Positions 11,950-19,471 of a stretch of DNA of 34,198 nt are shown here, piece by piece. The first letter of the stretch is position 1. Every line of letters starts with the position of its first letter. A program made the position numbers and the translations under genes. The notes under the pieces were generated by a model. The model was not told the origin of the DNA. It searched no databases and saw only the letters and a list, made by a program, of their open reading frames with translations. The stretch is from an uncultured Zoogloea sp. (lineage in GTDB: Bacteria; Pseudomonadota; Gammaproteobacteria; Burkholderiales; Rhodocyclaceae): the NCBI GenBank assembly GCA_937967645.1, contig CALBTT010000209.1:1-34198 (forward strand), written 5' to 3'.

Positions 11950-12717
11950 TCAGCGCCGCAGTTCGGCGTGCAGGGCCGAGAACTCCTGGGCCAGTTTGTG
12001 CTTCGGGTCCAGGTGGATCATCGGCTTGGCCTGCTCGTGGCTTTCGCGGATCTTGATCGAGCTGGACAGGTAGGTCTTGAAGATCGGCAGGCCTTCCTCG
12101 ATGAGTTCCTGTACCAGTTTCTGGGGCAGGCTGGCGCGGGGCTGGAACTGGTTGACCACGATACCTTCCACCTCGAGCTCCCGATTGTGGTCGGCGCGGA
12201 TCTCCTGGACGTTCTCGAGCAGCGCGTAAAGTGCCCGGCGGGAGAAGTCGTCGCAGTCGAAGGGGATCAGGCACAGCCGGGTCGCGATCAGTGCCGAACG
12301 GGTATAGAAATTGAGGGCGGGCGGGGTGTCGATGAAGACGGCGTCGAAGTCATCGGCCAGCTCGTCCAGGGCGTCCCGCAGCTTGAAGATCTTGTAGCGG
12401 GACTCCAGCTTGCCCTGCAACTCTTCCAGGTCCGGGTGGGACGGCAGGATGGACAGGTTGGCGAAAGGCGTGGGGCGGACGAACTCCGCGGTCTTCTTGG
12501 GGTTGAACTTGAAGTTCAGCGTTTGCTCGAACAGCCCTGCGACGGTGTCGTCGGCGTCATCGGCCGCATCGCCAAGCAGGTAGTGGGTGGAGTTGCCCTG
12601 GGGGTCCAGGTCCACCACCAGCGTGCGCAGGCCCTGGTGGGCGCTGATCGCGGCCAGGTTGCAGGTAATCGTCGACTTGCCCACGCCCCCCTTCTGGTTG
12701 AACACCACGCGTCGCAT
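11950..12717 (-). CDS. ParA-family ATPase (orphan)
   Basis: Deviant Walker A P-loop ATPase of the ParA/Soj/MinD class: MRRVVFNQKGGVGKSTITCNLA has KGGVGKST at about 9-16 with the signature Lys at the loop start; VVDLDPQGNSTHYLLG is motif A', and AVFIDTPPALNFYTRSAL is Walker B. 255 residues from ATG 12717, which has GGGAG at a 7-base gap; the open frame extends 16 codons further without similarity. Chromosomal parA is normally next to parB, but no ParB or CBP-domain protein is nearby, so this is probably not the chromosome-segregation ParA. Orphan ParAs place cellular cargo (chemoreceptor arrays, carboxysomes, plasmids, PHA granules); which applies here cannot be told. It is convergent with uvrD. 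Confidence 0.9.
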   Translation of the reverse strand: MRRVVFNQKGGVGKSTITCNLAAISAHQGLRTLVVDLDPQGNSTHYLLGDAADDADDTVAGLFEQTLNFKFNPKKTAEFVRPTPFANLSILPSHPDLEELQGKLESRYKIFKLRDALDELADDFDAVFIDTPPALNFYTRSALIATRLCLIPFDCDDFSRRALYALLENVQEIRADHNRELEVEGIVVNQFQPRASLPQKLVQELIEEGLPIFKTYLSSSIKIRESHEQAKPMIHLDPKHKLAQEFSALHAELRR

Positions 12718-13039
12718 TCTTTCTCCCGTCTTTGTTCTGTTTCTGGATCCGCGCGATTGTGCCATGCCTTCGGGCTCGCGCCGAGTTTGCCGAGGGTGCG
12801 CAAATGGCCGGGGTCGGGTAAACTCTTATTCAAAATAAAACGAAGTCTTCGCCCCTCCTCCCGGAAGCGAAACTCCGGCTGGGCGGAAAATGCCGCCCGA
12901 CTGTCGAAAAAGAGGCCAATGCTCGCCTCAGGGTACCCAGAACGCATCCAGATTTTTGCCCGGAACATCGGAGTCTTTCCCGCTTGCGGCGATATCCCCG
13001 TCGACTCGCGGGGCCGGGCTATTCACGAGAAGAGAGAAC
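12718..13039. promoter_or_regulatory. parA-maeB divergent region with long, hairpin-rich maeB leader
   Basis: 322 bases without a gene. A -10-like TAAACT lies at 12819-12824 (plus), which would start transcription near 12831 and give maeB a leader of about 209 bases. That leader holds three short G/C hairpins in a row: GGGCGG/CCGCCC (12881-12898), GAGGC/GCCTC (12912-12929) and CCCCG/CGGGG (12996-13013), the last ending 26 bases before the start codon. No known riboswitch was recognised. Confidence 0.45.
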
Positions 13040-15334
13040 ATGGACAAGGATTTCATCGCCGCCGCCCTCGAATATCATCGTAGCCCGACCCGCGGCAAGA
13101 TCGCCGTGGTGCCGACCAAGGGCCTGACCAACCAGCGTGACCTGGCGCTGGCTTATTCCCCCGGTGTGGCGGCTGCCTGTGATGCGATCGTGGCGGATCC
13201 GGCCGATGCCCAGGAGTACACCTCCCGCGGCAACCTGGTGGCGGTCGTCACCAACGGCACCGCGGTGCTCGGCCTCGGCAACATCGGCCCCCTGGCCGCC
13301 AAGCCGGTGATGGAGGGCAAGGGCTGCCTGTTCAAGAAGTTTGCCAACATCGATGTGTTCGACATCGAGCTGGCCGAGAACGACCCGGACAAGCTGATCG
13401 AGATCATCGCCGCCCTCGAACCCACCCTTGGCGGTGTCAACCTCGAGGACATCAAGGCGCCCGAGTGCTTCTACATCGAGCAGAAGCTGCGCGAGCGGAT
13501 GAACATTCCGGTCTTCCACGATGACCAGCACGGCACCGCCATCATCTCCGCCGCCGCCATGCTCAATGGCCTGAAGGTGGTGGGCAAGAAGATCGACGAG
13601 GTCAAGGTCGTGGTGTCCGGTGCCGGTGCCGCCGCCATCGCCTGCCTGGAGCTGTGGTGCGGTCTGGGCATCAAGCGTGAGAACGTCTTCGTGTGTGACT
13701 CGAAGGGCGTGATCTACGTGGGCCGGGACGAAAAGATGGAGCCGACCAAGGCCCGCTTCGCCCAGCAGACCGCGTTCCGCACCCTGGCCGACGCGCTGGT
13801 CGGCGCCGACGTGTTCCTGGGGCTGTCCACCGCTGGCGTGCTCAAGCCGGAAATGGTCAAGACCATGGCCGACAAGCCGCTGATCTTTGCCCTGGCCAAC
13901 CCGACTCCGGAGATCATGCCGGAGCTGGCCAAGGAAGTGCGTCCCGACGCCATCATCGCCACCGGCCGTTCGGATTACCCGAACCAGGTCAACAACGTGC
14001 TGTGCTTCCCCTTCATCTTCCGCGGTGCCCTGGATGCGGGCGCCACCAAGATCAATGAGGAAATGAAGCTCGCCTGCGTGAAGGCCATCGCCGAGCTGGC
14101 CGAGGCCGAGCAGTCCGACGTGGTGGCCCAAGCCTACGGTGGTGCCGACCTCAACTTCGGCCCGAACTACCTGATCCCGAAGCCCTTCGATCCGCGCCTG
14201 ATCGTCAAGATCGCGCCGGCCGTGGCGCAGGCTGCGATCGACTCGGGTGTGGCCACCCGCAAGATCGACATGGACGCCTACGTCCAGAGCCTCAACGAGT
14301 TCGTGTATCAGTCCGGCATCATCATGAAGCCGGTGTTCACCATGGCCAAGGCCATTCCCGCCGACAAGAAGCGCGTGCTGTACGCCGAGGGCGAGAGCGA
14401 GCGCGTGCTGCGCGCGGTGCGTGCGGTGGTCGATGAGAACCTGGCCCGCCCGATCCTGATCGGCCGGCCGGCGGTGATCGACATGCGCATCGAGAAGTTC
14501 GGCCTGAATCTGCAGGCCGGCCGTGACTTCGATGTGGTCAACGTCGAGTCCGACAGCCGCTATCGCGAGCTGTGGCAGGAGTACTACCGTGTCATGGGGC
14601 GCGATGGCGTGACCCCCGACTCGGCCCGCGAAGCCATGCGCGCCGACTCCACCTTGATCGGCTGCATGCTGCTGCGCCGTGGCGATGCGGATGCCCTGGT
14701 GTGTGGCACGACGGGCGGCTATGACCACCACTTCGACCATGTCCGCAACCTGATCGGCCTTAAGAAGGGCGCCACCCTGTATGCGGCCATGAACATCCTG
14801 CTGCTGCCCCAGCGCACCCTGGCGATCACCGACACCTATGTGAACGAAACCCCGAGTGCCGAGGAGACCGCCGAGATCGCCGTGATGGCGGCCGATGAGC
14901 TGAAGCGTTTTGGCATCGAGCCGAAGGTGGCCCTGCTGTCCCACTCCAACTTCGGCAGCGCCCGCAGCACCTCCTCCCTGAAGATGCGCGCCGCGCGCGA
15001 CATCCTGCGGGTCAAGGCGCCGGAGCTGCAGTGCGATGGCGAAATGCACGGTGACTCGGCCCTGTCGCCGGAGATTCGTGATCGCCTGCACCCCGACTCC
15101 ACGCTGAATGGCGAAGCCAACCTGCTGGTGATGCCCAACCTCGACGCTGCCAACATCGCCTTCAACCTCCTCAAGGTGGCCAACGGCGATGGCGTTTCGG
15201 TGGGCCCCATCCTGCTGGGCAGTGCCAGCCCGGTGCACATCCTGACCCCGTCGGCGTCGGTGCGTCGCCTGGTCAACATCACCGCCCTGGCGGTGGTGGA
15301 TGCCGCTGAGCAGCGGGCCGAAGCGCAGCGCTGA
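13040..15334 (+). CDS. maeB: NADP-dependent malic enzyme with C-terminal phosphotransacetylase domain (MaeB type)
   Basis: Converts malate to pyruvate and CO2 with NADPH formation. 764 residues (E. coli MaeB 759), starting MDKDFIAAALEYHRSPTRGKIAV at ATG 13040 behind GAAGAGAG. Malic enzyme part, about 1-430: Y39 in LAYSPGVA and K94 in KPVMEGKG are the catalytic pair, E136-D137 and D161-D162 (FHDDQHGTA) bind the metal, and SGAGAAAIACLELW is the nucleotide-binding loop. From about 440 follows a phosphate acetyltransferase-like domain (KKRVLYAEGE...ALAVVDA). In this family that domain is mostly a regulator (acetyl-CoA sensing) rather than an active enzyme. A long structured leader precedes it and a strong hairpin follows. 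Confidence 0.96.
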   Translation: MDKDFIAAALEYHRSPTRGKIAVVPTKGLTNQRDLALAYSPGVAAACDAIVADPADAQEYTSRGNLVAVVTNGTAVLGLGNIGPLAAKPVMEGKGCLFKKFANIDVFDIELAENDPDKLIEIIAALEPTLGGVNLEDIKAPECFYIEQKLRERMNIPVFHDDQHGTAIISAAAMLNGLKVVGKKIDEVKVVVSGAGAAAIACLELWCGLGIKRENVFVCDSKGVIYVGRDEKMEPTKARFAQQTAFRTLADALVGADVFLGLSTAGVLKPEMVKTMADKPLIFALANPTPEIMPELAKEVRPDAIIATGRSDYPNQVNNVLCFPFIFRGALDAGATKINEEMKLACVKAIAELAEAEQSDVVAQAYGGADLNFGPNYLIPKPFDPRLIVKIAPAVAQAAIDSGVATRKIDMDAYVQSLNEFVYQSGIIMKPVFTMAKAIPADKKRVLYAEGESERVLRAVRAVVDENLARPILIGRPAVIDMRIEKFGLNLQAGRDFDVVNVESDSRYRELWQEYYRVMGRDGVTPDSAREAMRADSTLIGCMLLRRGDADALVCGTTGGYDHHFDHVRNLIGLKKGATLYAAMNILLLPQRTLAITDTYVNETPSAEETAEIAVMAADELKRFGIEPKVALLSHSNFGSARSTSSLKMRAARDILRVKAPELQCDGEMHGDSALSPEIRDRLHPDSTLNGEANLLVMPNLDAANIAFNLLKVANGDGVSVGPILLGSASPVHILTPSASVRRLVNITALAVVDAAEQRAEAQR

Positions 15335-15341
15335 GCTTCAC

Positions 15342-15373
15342 CCGCCCCGCCCCCGTTTCCGGGGGTGGAGCGG
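15342..15373 (+). terminator. Strong hairpin after maeB
   Basis: A 14-bp G/C stem (15342-15355 with 15360-15373, one G-U pair and one mismatch) closed by TTTC, 8 bases after the maeB stop. No T run follows, so it is either a weak terminator or a 3'-end stabilising structure. Confidence 0.5.
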
Positions 15374-15402
15374 CGGCTGGGTCATTTCGGGAGCCCCTCC
15401 GG

Positions 15403-15408
15403 TACAAT
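15403..15408 (+). promoter_or_regulatory. -10-like element of the quinone oxidoreductase gene
   Basis: TACAAT, 43 bases before the ATG at 15451, placed for a leader of about 36 bases. No clear -35 box at 16-18 bases. Confidence 0.4.
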
Positions 15409-15450
15409 CGAAGCCTCATTCAATGTTCCATTGTTCCTGAGGTGACTCCC

Positions 15451-16425
15451 ATGCCCCATGCCATCCGTTTCGAGCGTACCGGCGGCCCCGAGGTCCTCCA
15501 GTGGGTCGAGGTGGAGGTCCCCGCGCCGGCTGCGGGTGAAGTGCGGATCCGCCATGAGGCGGTCGGCCTCAACTTCATCGACACCTATCACCGCTCGGGC
15601 CTGTACCCGGTCGCTTTGCCTTCCGGCATCGGGCAGGAGGCAGCAGGGGTGATCGAGGCCTTGGGGAGTGGTGTCACAGGGTTCTCCGTGGGTGACCGGG
15701 TCGCCTACGTGGGCGGTGCCCTGGGGGCCTACTCCGATGTCCGCAACGTCGTGGCCGACTCCCTCGTCAAGCTGCCGGATGCCCTGTCCTGCGAGCAGGG
15801 GGCTGCGATGATGATGCAGGGCCTCACGGCGCAGTACCTGCTCCGCCGCACCTATCGCGTCCAGCCGGGCGACACCATCCTGATCCATGCCGCCGCCGGC
15901 GGCGTCGGTCTGATCGTCTGCCAGTGGGCCAAGGCGCTGGGGGCTACGGTCATTGGTACGGTGAGTTCCGACGCCAAGGCGGAGCTCGCGCGGGCCCATG
16001 GCTGCGATCACACCATCATCACACCCCGTGACAGCGTCTCGGCGCGCGTCCGCGAGATCACCGGCGGTGAGGGCGTGCCCGTGGTGTATGACTCCATCGG
16101 CAAGGATACCTTCATGGATTCCCTGGCCTGCCTGCGGCCGCTGGGGACGATGGTGACCTTCGGCAACGCGTCAGGCCCGGTGCCCCCTTTCGATCCGGGT
16201 CTGCTGGCCAGGATGGGGTCCCTGTTCCTGACCCGCCCGACTCTTTTTCACTACATTGCACGGCGCCAGGATCTGCTGGCCATGGCAGACGAGCTCTTCG
16301 CCGTGGTCGCGTCCGGCCAGGTGCGCGTGTCCATCAATCAACGTTATCCGCTAAAGGACGCGGCCACGGCCCATCGTGAGCTGGAAGCCCGGCGGACGAC
16401 GGGTTCCAGTGTGCTGTTGCCCTGA
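15451..16425 (+). CDS. NADPH:quinone oxidoreductase, zeta-crystallin/QOR type
   Basis: Medium-chain dehydrogenase/reductase of the zinc-free quinone reductase branch; reduces quinones with NADPH. 324 residues (E. coli QorA 327). It begins MPHAIRFERTGGPEVLQWVEVEVP. NFIDTYHRSGLYP (about 45-57) is the family active-site stretch, and HAAAGGVGLIVCQWAK is the dinucleotide-binding loop, with the QOR AxxGGVG pattern. The structural-zinc cysteines of alcohol dehydrogenases are absent. The start is ATG 15451 with GAGGTG at a 6-base gap; a GTG at 15442 overlaps that site and is less likely. A small secreted-protein gene begins 2 bases after the stop. The physiological substrate is not known from sequence. 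Confidence 0.93.
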   Translation: MPHAIRFERTGGPEVLQWVEVEVPAPAAGEVRIRHEAVGLNFIDTYHRSGLYPVALPSGIGQEAAGVIEALGSGVTGFSVGDRVAYVGGALGAYSDVRNVVADSLVKLPDALSCEQGAAMMMQGLTAQYLLRRTYRVQPGDTILIHAAAGGVGLIVCQWAKALGATVIGTVSSDAKAELARAHGCDHTIITPRDSVSARVREITGGEGVPVVYDSIGKDTFMDSLACLRPLGTMVTFGNASGPVPPFDPGLLARMGSLFLTRPTLFHYIARRQDLLAMADELFAVVASGQVRVSINQRYPLKDAATAHRELEARRTTGSSVLLP

Positions 16426-16427
16426 TC

Positions 16428-16811
16428 ATGAAATTCCATTATCTGCCCGCCACCCTGACGGCCCTTGTGCTGGGCCTGACGACACTTGCCGCCACTGCGG
16501 CCCCTCCCGTGCCGGCCGCGCCCGTGGTGCTGACGCCCGTGCAGGCTGCGTTTGTCCAGGCCGAGACCCGCCGTATCGAGGAAGGCTTCGTGCAGAAAGT
16601 GATGAGCGTCACCGGCGCTACCCGGGATCAGGTGCTCCGGGCCATTCCGGCCAAGGGGCGTCTGACTGACCGGCTGGCCCGGATCTTCAGTGCGCTTGAG
16701 CGTGATCTCAAGGGACCCCTGACCGATGAGCAAAAGGCCCTGATCTTTGCCGCAGACGGGGAGCGCAAGCAGGCGCTCAAGGATCTGCCGGGGCAGGCTG
16801 CTGCTCGCTGA
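16428..16811 (+). CDS. Small secreted protein of unknown function (127 aa)
   Basis: Begins MKFHYLPATLTALVLGLTTLAATAA, a typical Sec signal peptide with cleavage probably near residue 25, followed by a Pro/Ala/Val linker (PPVPAAPVVLTPVQ) and a helical, charged remainder of about 85 residues. No cysteine, so not a lipoprotein. No domain recognised. The ATG is only 2 bases after the oxidoreductase stop and has no ribosome-binding site of its own, so translation is probably coupled. A periplasmic product made with a cytosolic reductase gives no clear functional link. It is convergent with the diguanylate cyclase gene, 15 bases away. Confidence 0.85.
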   Translation: MKFHYLPATLTALVLGLTTLAATAAPPVPAAPVVLTPVQAAFVQAETRRIEEGFVQKVMSVTGATRDQVLRAIPAKGRLTDRLARIFSALERDLKGPLTDEQKALIFAADGERKQALKDLPGQAAAR

Positions 16812-16826
16812 GCCAGGCCGGAAGGC

Positions 16827-17873
16827 TTAGAACAGCTCTATTTCGCTTTCCGGTGCGGCCCGGGGAGCGAGTTTGCCTGTGCTGAGCAGGTCCTCGTGGC
16901 AGCAGATCTGGTTACGGCCGTTTCCCTTGGCGTAGTAAAGGGCTTCATCCGCCCGGCCAACGATGTCTGGAATGGTGTCACGGGGGTGGATGGCGGTGTA
17001 GCCGATGCTGATCGTGACCTTGCCCACCTGGGGGAAGTCACGCTGTTCGACCGTGCTCCGGAAGCGCTCCAGCGCCGTCGTGACCTCCTCCTTAGAGGCA
17101 GCCCGGAGCACGACCACGAACTCTTCCCCGCCAAAGCGGAACAGTCGATCCTGGTGGCGGAAGCTCTCTCCCATGAGACGGGCCAGCAAGAGCAGGACTT
17201 CGTCACCATAGAGGTGACCGAACTGGTCGTTGACCCGCTTGAAATGGTCGACATCCAGCACGGCGAGCCAGTGACCGCCTTCATCGTCACTCAGGCGTCT
17301 GCGTTGTGTCGTGGCCTCGTCGCCCTCCTGGCGGCTCAGCAGGAGCCCCAGGATCTTGCCGAGGTTTTCGTCGAAGGTCTTGCGGTTCAGGAGGCCGGTG
17401 AGGGTGTCGCGTTCGCTGTAATCCAGCAGGCTGAGATAATTGCGATACAGGCCGAGGAAACCCTCGGCCGTACCCAGGTCGTCGTCGGTCAGGGGGGCGC
17501 TGCAAACCACTTCAAGCACGCCCAGGACGCGGCTGTCGATCGAGATCGGGAAGCAGTGGATGTGCAGGTCCTGTGTCGTGTCGTGGCGACGGACGATCTG
17601 GCTCTGCTCCACGCACGCGATCATTTCGGGGCGATCATGCAGCGGAAGGGGCTCCCCGCCCTTGTCGAACTCGGACTGGGAATAGCTCACTCCGTCCTGC
17701 CCCACGTGGGTCACCCGGGCCAGGTAGTTTTTCTCGCCGTGCTGGCTGGCCTTGTAGAGATTGACCTCCTGCGCTTTGACCAGCTCGAACAGCGCCGATG
17801 CCACGCCCAACTCCAGCAGGGTCCTGTCCCTGTGCTGGGTGATCGACTCGACGTGCTTCAGGACGTGGATCAT
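16827..17873 (-). CDS. GAF-GGDEF diguanylate cyclase
   Basis: Makes the second messenger c-di-GMP from two GTP. 348 residues from ATG 17873 (MIHVLKHVESITQHRD). No membrane segment, so cytosolic. Residues ~15-155 look like a GAF-type sensor (HCFPISIDSRVLGVLEVVC). The GGDEF domain covers ~165-325: the active motif is GGEEF at 248-252, and the inhibitory RxxD site is RHQD at 239-242, both intact, so activity with product feedback is expected. ERDTLTGLLNRKTFDENL is the domain entry. An in-frame ATG at 17927 would add 18 residues, but a -10-like TAATAT lies between the two starts and neither has a good ribosome-binding site. The ligand of the GAF domain is unknown. Confidence 0.9.
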   Translation of the reverse strand: MIHVLKHVESITQHRDRTLLELGVASALFELVKAQEVNLYKASQHGEKNYLARVTHVGQDGVSYSQSEFDKGGEPLPLHDRPEMIACVEQSQIVRRHDTTQDLHIHCFPISIDSRVLGVLEVVCSAPLTDDDLGTAEGFLGLYRNYLSLLDYSERDTLTGLLNRKTFDENLGKILGLLLSRQEGDEATTQRRRLSDDEGGHWLAVLDVDHFKRVNDQFGHLYGDEVLLLLARLMGESFRHQDRLFRFGGEEFVVVLRAASKEEVTTALERFRSTVEQRDFPQVGKVTISIGYTAIHPRDTIPDIVGRADEALYYAKGNGRNQICCHEDLLSTGKLAPRAAPESEIELF

Positions 17874-17904
17874 GGTGCCGCATCGGGTGGCTGTCAGACG
17901 GACG

Positions 17905-17910
17905 ATATTA
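17905..17910 (-). promoter_or_regulatory. -10-like element of the GAF-GGDEF gene
   Basis: TAATAT on the minus strand, placing initiation near 17898 and a leader of about 26 bases to the ATG at 17873. It supports the shorter start. No good -35 box. Confidence 0.4.
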
Positions 17911-17963
17911 GCGCAGGCGGCCTTCATGATTACGGTGAATTGCGTTGATTGACGCGCAATTTT

Positions 17964-18308
17964 TCACGGCCCTGGGGGCTGCCTGGTGGGATTGCCGTCG
18001 GCCGCCTGTGTCTGCAGAAGCAGGCGCCCTTCGTCGAGAAGTGCCTGGCAGGCGGGCGTGGGCTGCATCGGTGTGCTGGCTGGGTAGAAGAGGGTGAGGC
18101 CGAGGCCTGTCTCGAGGGAGTGCAGCGCCGCGCTGAGGTTGGCGGCTGGCATGGACAACGAGGTCGCTGCTGCCGCGACGCTGCCGTGTCGGACCACGGC
18201 ATCCAGCAATTTGATCGTCTGAAGGGTGATCCGCAGGGAGAAGAACTCGTCATCCTCAGGCAGTGTCGGCGAAGGGCTGGGCGTGGAAGGCTCTGGATGG
18301 GGTTGCAT
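17964..18308 (-). CDS. LysR-type helix-turn-helix protein lacking the effector domain
   Basis: 114 residues from ATG 18308 (MQPHPEPSTPSPSPTLPEDDEFFS). After a Pro/Ser-rich tail, residues ~25-95 read as a LysR N-terminal winged helix-turn-helix: LQTIKLLDAVVRHGSVAAAATSLSMPAANLSAALHSLE, then TGLGLTLFYPA in place of the usual LGxxLFxR. The 200-residue substrate-binding domain of LysR proteins is absent; the frame stops shortly after the linker helix (ALLDEGRLLLQTQ). ATG 18335 is an alternative start; neither has a ribosome-binding site. It may be a small free-standing regulator or the remnant of a longer gene. It lies upstream of the GAF-GGDEF gene on the same strand, with the CI-like repressor divergent on its other side. 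Confidence 0.7.
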   Translation of the reverse strand: MQPHPEPSTPSPSPTLPEDDEFFSLRITLQTIKLLDAVVRHGSVAAAATSLSMPAANLSAALHSLETGLGLTLFYPASTPMQPTPACQALLDEGRLLLQTQAADGNPTRQPPGP

Positions 18309-18756
18309 GAGTGCGCCAATATATGAGAAGAGCATTGAGCGATGCCGGTGATTGCTACACTGCACGCGATGGCGCGGATGAGCGCTCCCCGAATTGAAAT
18401 GTCTGGTGCATCGTAGGGTGGGCGCGAAACTCCGCAAAAGGGCCGCGGGCGATCTGGGTGAGTTCGTGTGATTGCGCTGCGCGAGAGCCTCCCGTGGGAT
18501 CAGTTCTGGTCGTGGTCTGTGCCCGGCATGTGCGGCAGAGTGTTATGCATAATTAATTACACCTGCTTGTGTGTGCCTGGTCAATCATGCAATTGTTGTT
18601 TTTTATGTCCTGAATTTCCTTTCTGGAAAGCGGTTTCTTTTGCTGTTTTTTCTTTATTAATCAGTTTTTTGGGGTTTTAGGTGAATCTATGCGGAGTCAC
18701 GATGGTTGCCCATCCAGCGGCCCCCGGTCTGCATGGCAGGTGAAAGGTTGGCTGCA
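18309..18756. other. A/T-rich intergenic region between two regulator genes (448 bases)
   Basis: Markedly richer in A and T than the rest of the window, especially 18541-18690, with several T runs. It contains the perfect palindrome TTATGCATAA (18543-18552) overlapping AATTAATT (18551-18558), possible operator sequences. A 70-codon plus-strand frame (18468-18680) has no ribosome-binding site and an odd Cys/Phe-rich product, so I do not call it. No RNA gene recognised. Confidence 0.6.
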
Positions 18757-19416
18757 ATGATCGGTGATGTTCTCAAGCGTGTGCGTGGTCGGCATACGCT
18801 GGATGAGATTGCGCTCCGGATGGGTGTTCATAAAAACACCCTGGGTAACTACGAGCGAGGTGAACGGCTGCCTGAGATCGATTTTCTTGCTGCGTTTGCG
18901 GCTGTCACGGGGGCGGATCTGGGGGAGTTGCTGGTGTCCCGGCTCGAGGCGGGGGGCCGGGCTCCGGGCGGGGTGGGGGAGGCCACACTCCGGGATAGGC
19001 TGGCCGAGCCGGCTGCCAGCTATCGTGCCGGAGATGCCGAGCTCGTCTCTGTGCCGACCGCGGCAGGAGGGCGTGCATCGGTCGGCCTGGCCTTCGACCG
19101 GCGCTGGCTGGAGGGGCTGGGACTCGATCCCGCAGCCCTGCTGGCGCTTACGGTGGAGGATGATTCGATGGCGCCGACCATCCGCCAGGGTACGCTGGTG
19201 CTGGTGGATACCCGGGTCACCCAGTTCGGTGGCGATGGTCTCCACCTGATCGAGCAGGGCGCCCTTGTGCGTGTCCGGCGGTTGCAGTCCGACCTTGGCG
19301 GGGGGCTCTTCATACGTTGCGACAACCCGGCTTACCGGGAACTCTTTCTGTCCGGGGAGACCCTTGCCGGGCTGCGCATGCTCGGACGGGCGGTCTGGGC
19401 GGGCGGGAGTTTGTAG
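18757..19416 (+). CDS. CI/LexA-like repressor: XRE helix-turn-helix plus S24 peptidase-like domain
   Basis: 219 residues. Residues ~3-58 are an XRE helix-turn-helix (TLDEIALRMGVHKNTLGNYERGERLPEIDFLAAFAAVTG). From ~90 an S24 (LexA/CI C-terminal) domain follows, with the nucleophile region VEDDSMAPTIRQGTLVLVD (S137). The position of the catalytic Lys (E. coli LexA Lys156, in VKRL) is Arg174 in VRVRRLQ, so self-cleavage is doubtful. The start chosen is ATG 18757, with AAAGG upstream; in-frame TTG 18706 and ATG 18733 lie before it. The type is common in prophages and islands, yet no phage gene is near. It probably binds the A/T-rich region in front of it. Rhomboid follows 55 bases downstream with its own -10. 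Confidence 0.88.
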   Translation: MIGDVLKRVRGRHTLDEIALRMGVHKNTLGNYERGERLPEIDFLAAFAAVTGADLGELLVSRLEAGGRAPGGVGEATLRDRLAEPAASYRAGDAELVSVPTAAGGRASVGLAFDRRWLEGLGLDPAALLALTVEDDSMAPTIRQGTLVLVDTRVTQFGGDGLHLIEQGALVRVRRLQSDLGGGLFIRCDNPAYRELFLSGETLAGLRMLGRAVWAGGSL

Positions 19417-19436
19417 GCAGCGGGCCGGAGGTCGCG

Positions 19437-19445
19437 TGCGATAAT
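19437..19445 (+). promoter_or_regulatory. Extended -10 element of the rhomboid gene
   Basis: TGCGATAAT, an extended -10, 27 bases before the ATG at 19472. A small hairpin CCGGC/GCCGG (19447-19459) directly follows, around the expected transcription start. Confidence 0.45.
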
Positions 19446-19471
19446 CCCGGCGTTGCCGGCTGGCATGCGAT

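Noticed and set aside
13019..15238. 739-codon minus-strand open frame
   Set aside because: Antisense shadow of maeB, which has all malic-enzyme motifs on the plus strand.
17938..17964. AATTGCG/CGCAATT stem followed by TTTTT on the plus strand, terminator-like
   Set aside because: The T run is on the plus strand, where no gene ends; on the minus strand, where the HTH gene stops, no T run follows. Probably not a functional terminator.
18468..18680. 70-codon frame in the A/T-rich gap
   Set aside because: No ribosome-binding site and a Cys/Trp/Phe-rich product typical of a chance frame; kept only as part of the intergenic description.
18309..19416. Possible prophage remnant around the CI-like repressor
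   Set aside because: No integrase, Cro-like partner, structural gene, attachment repeat or tRNA is visible nearby; a single S24 regulator and A/T-rich DNA are not enough.
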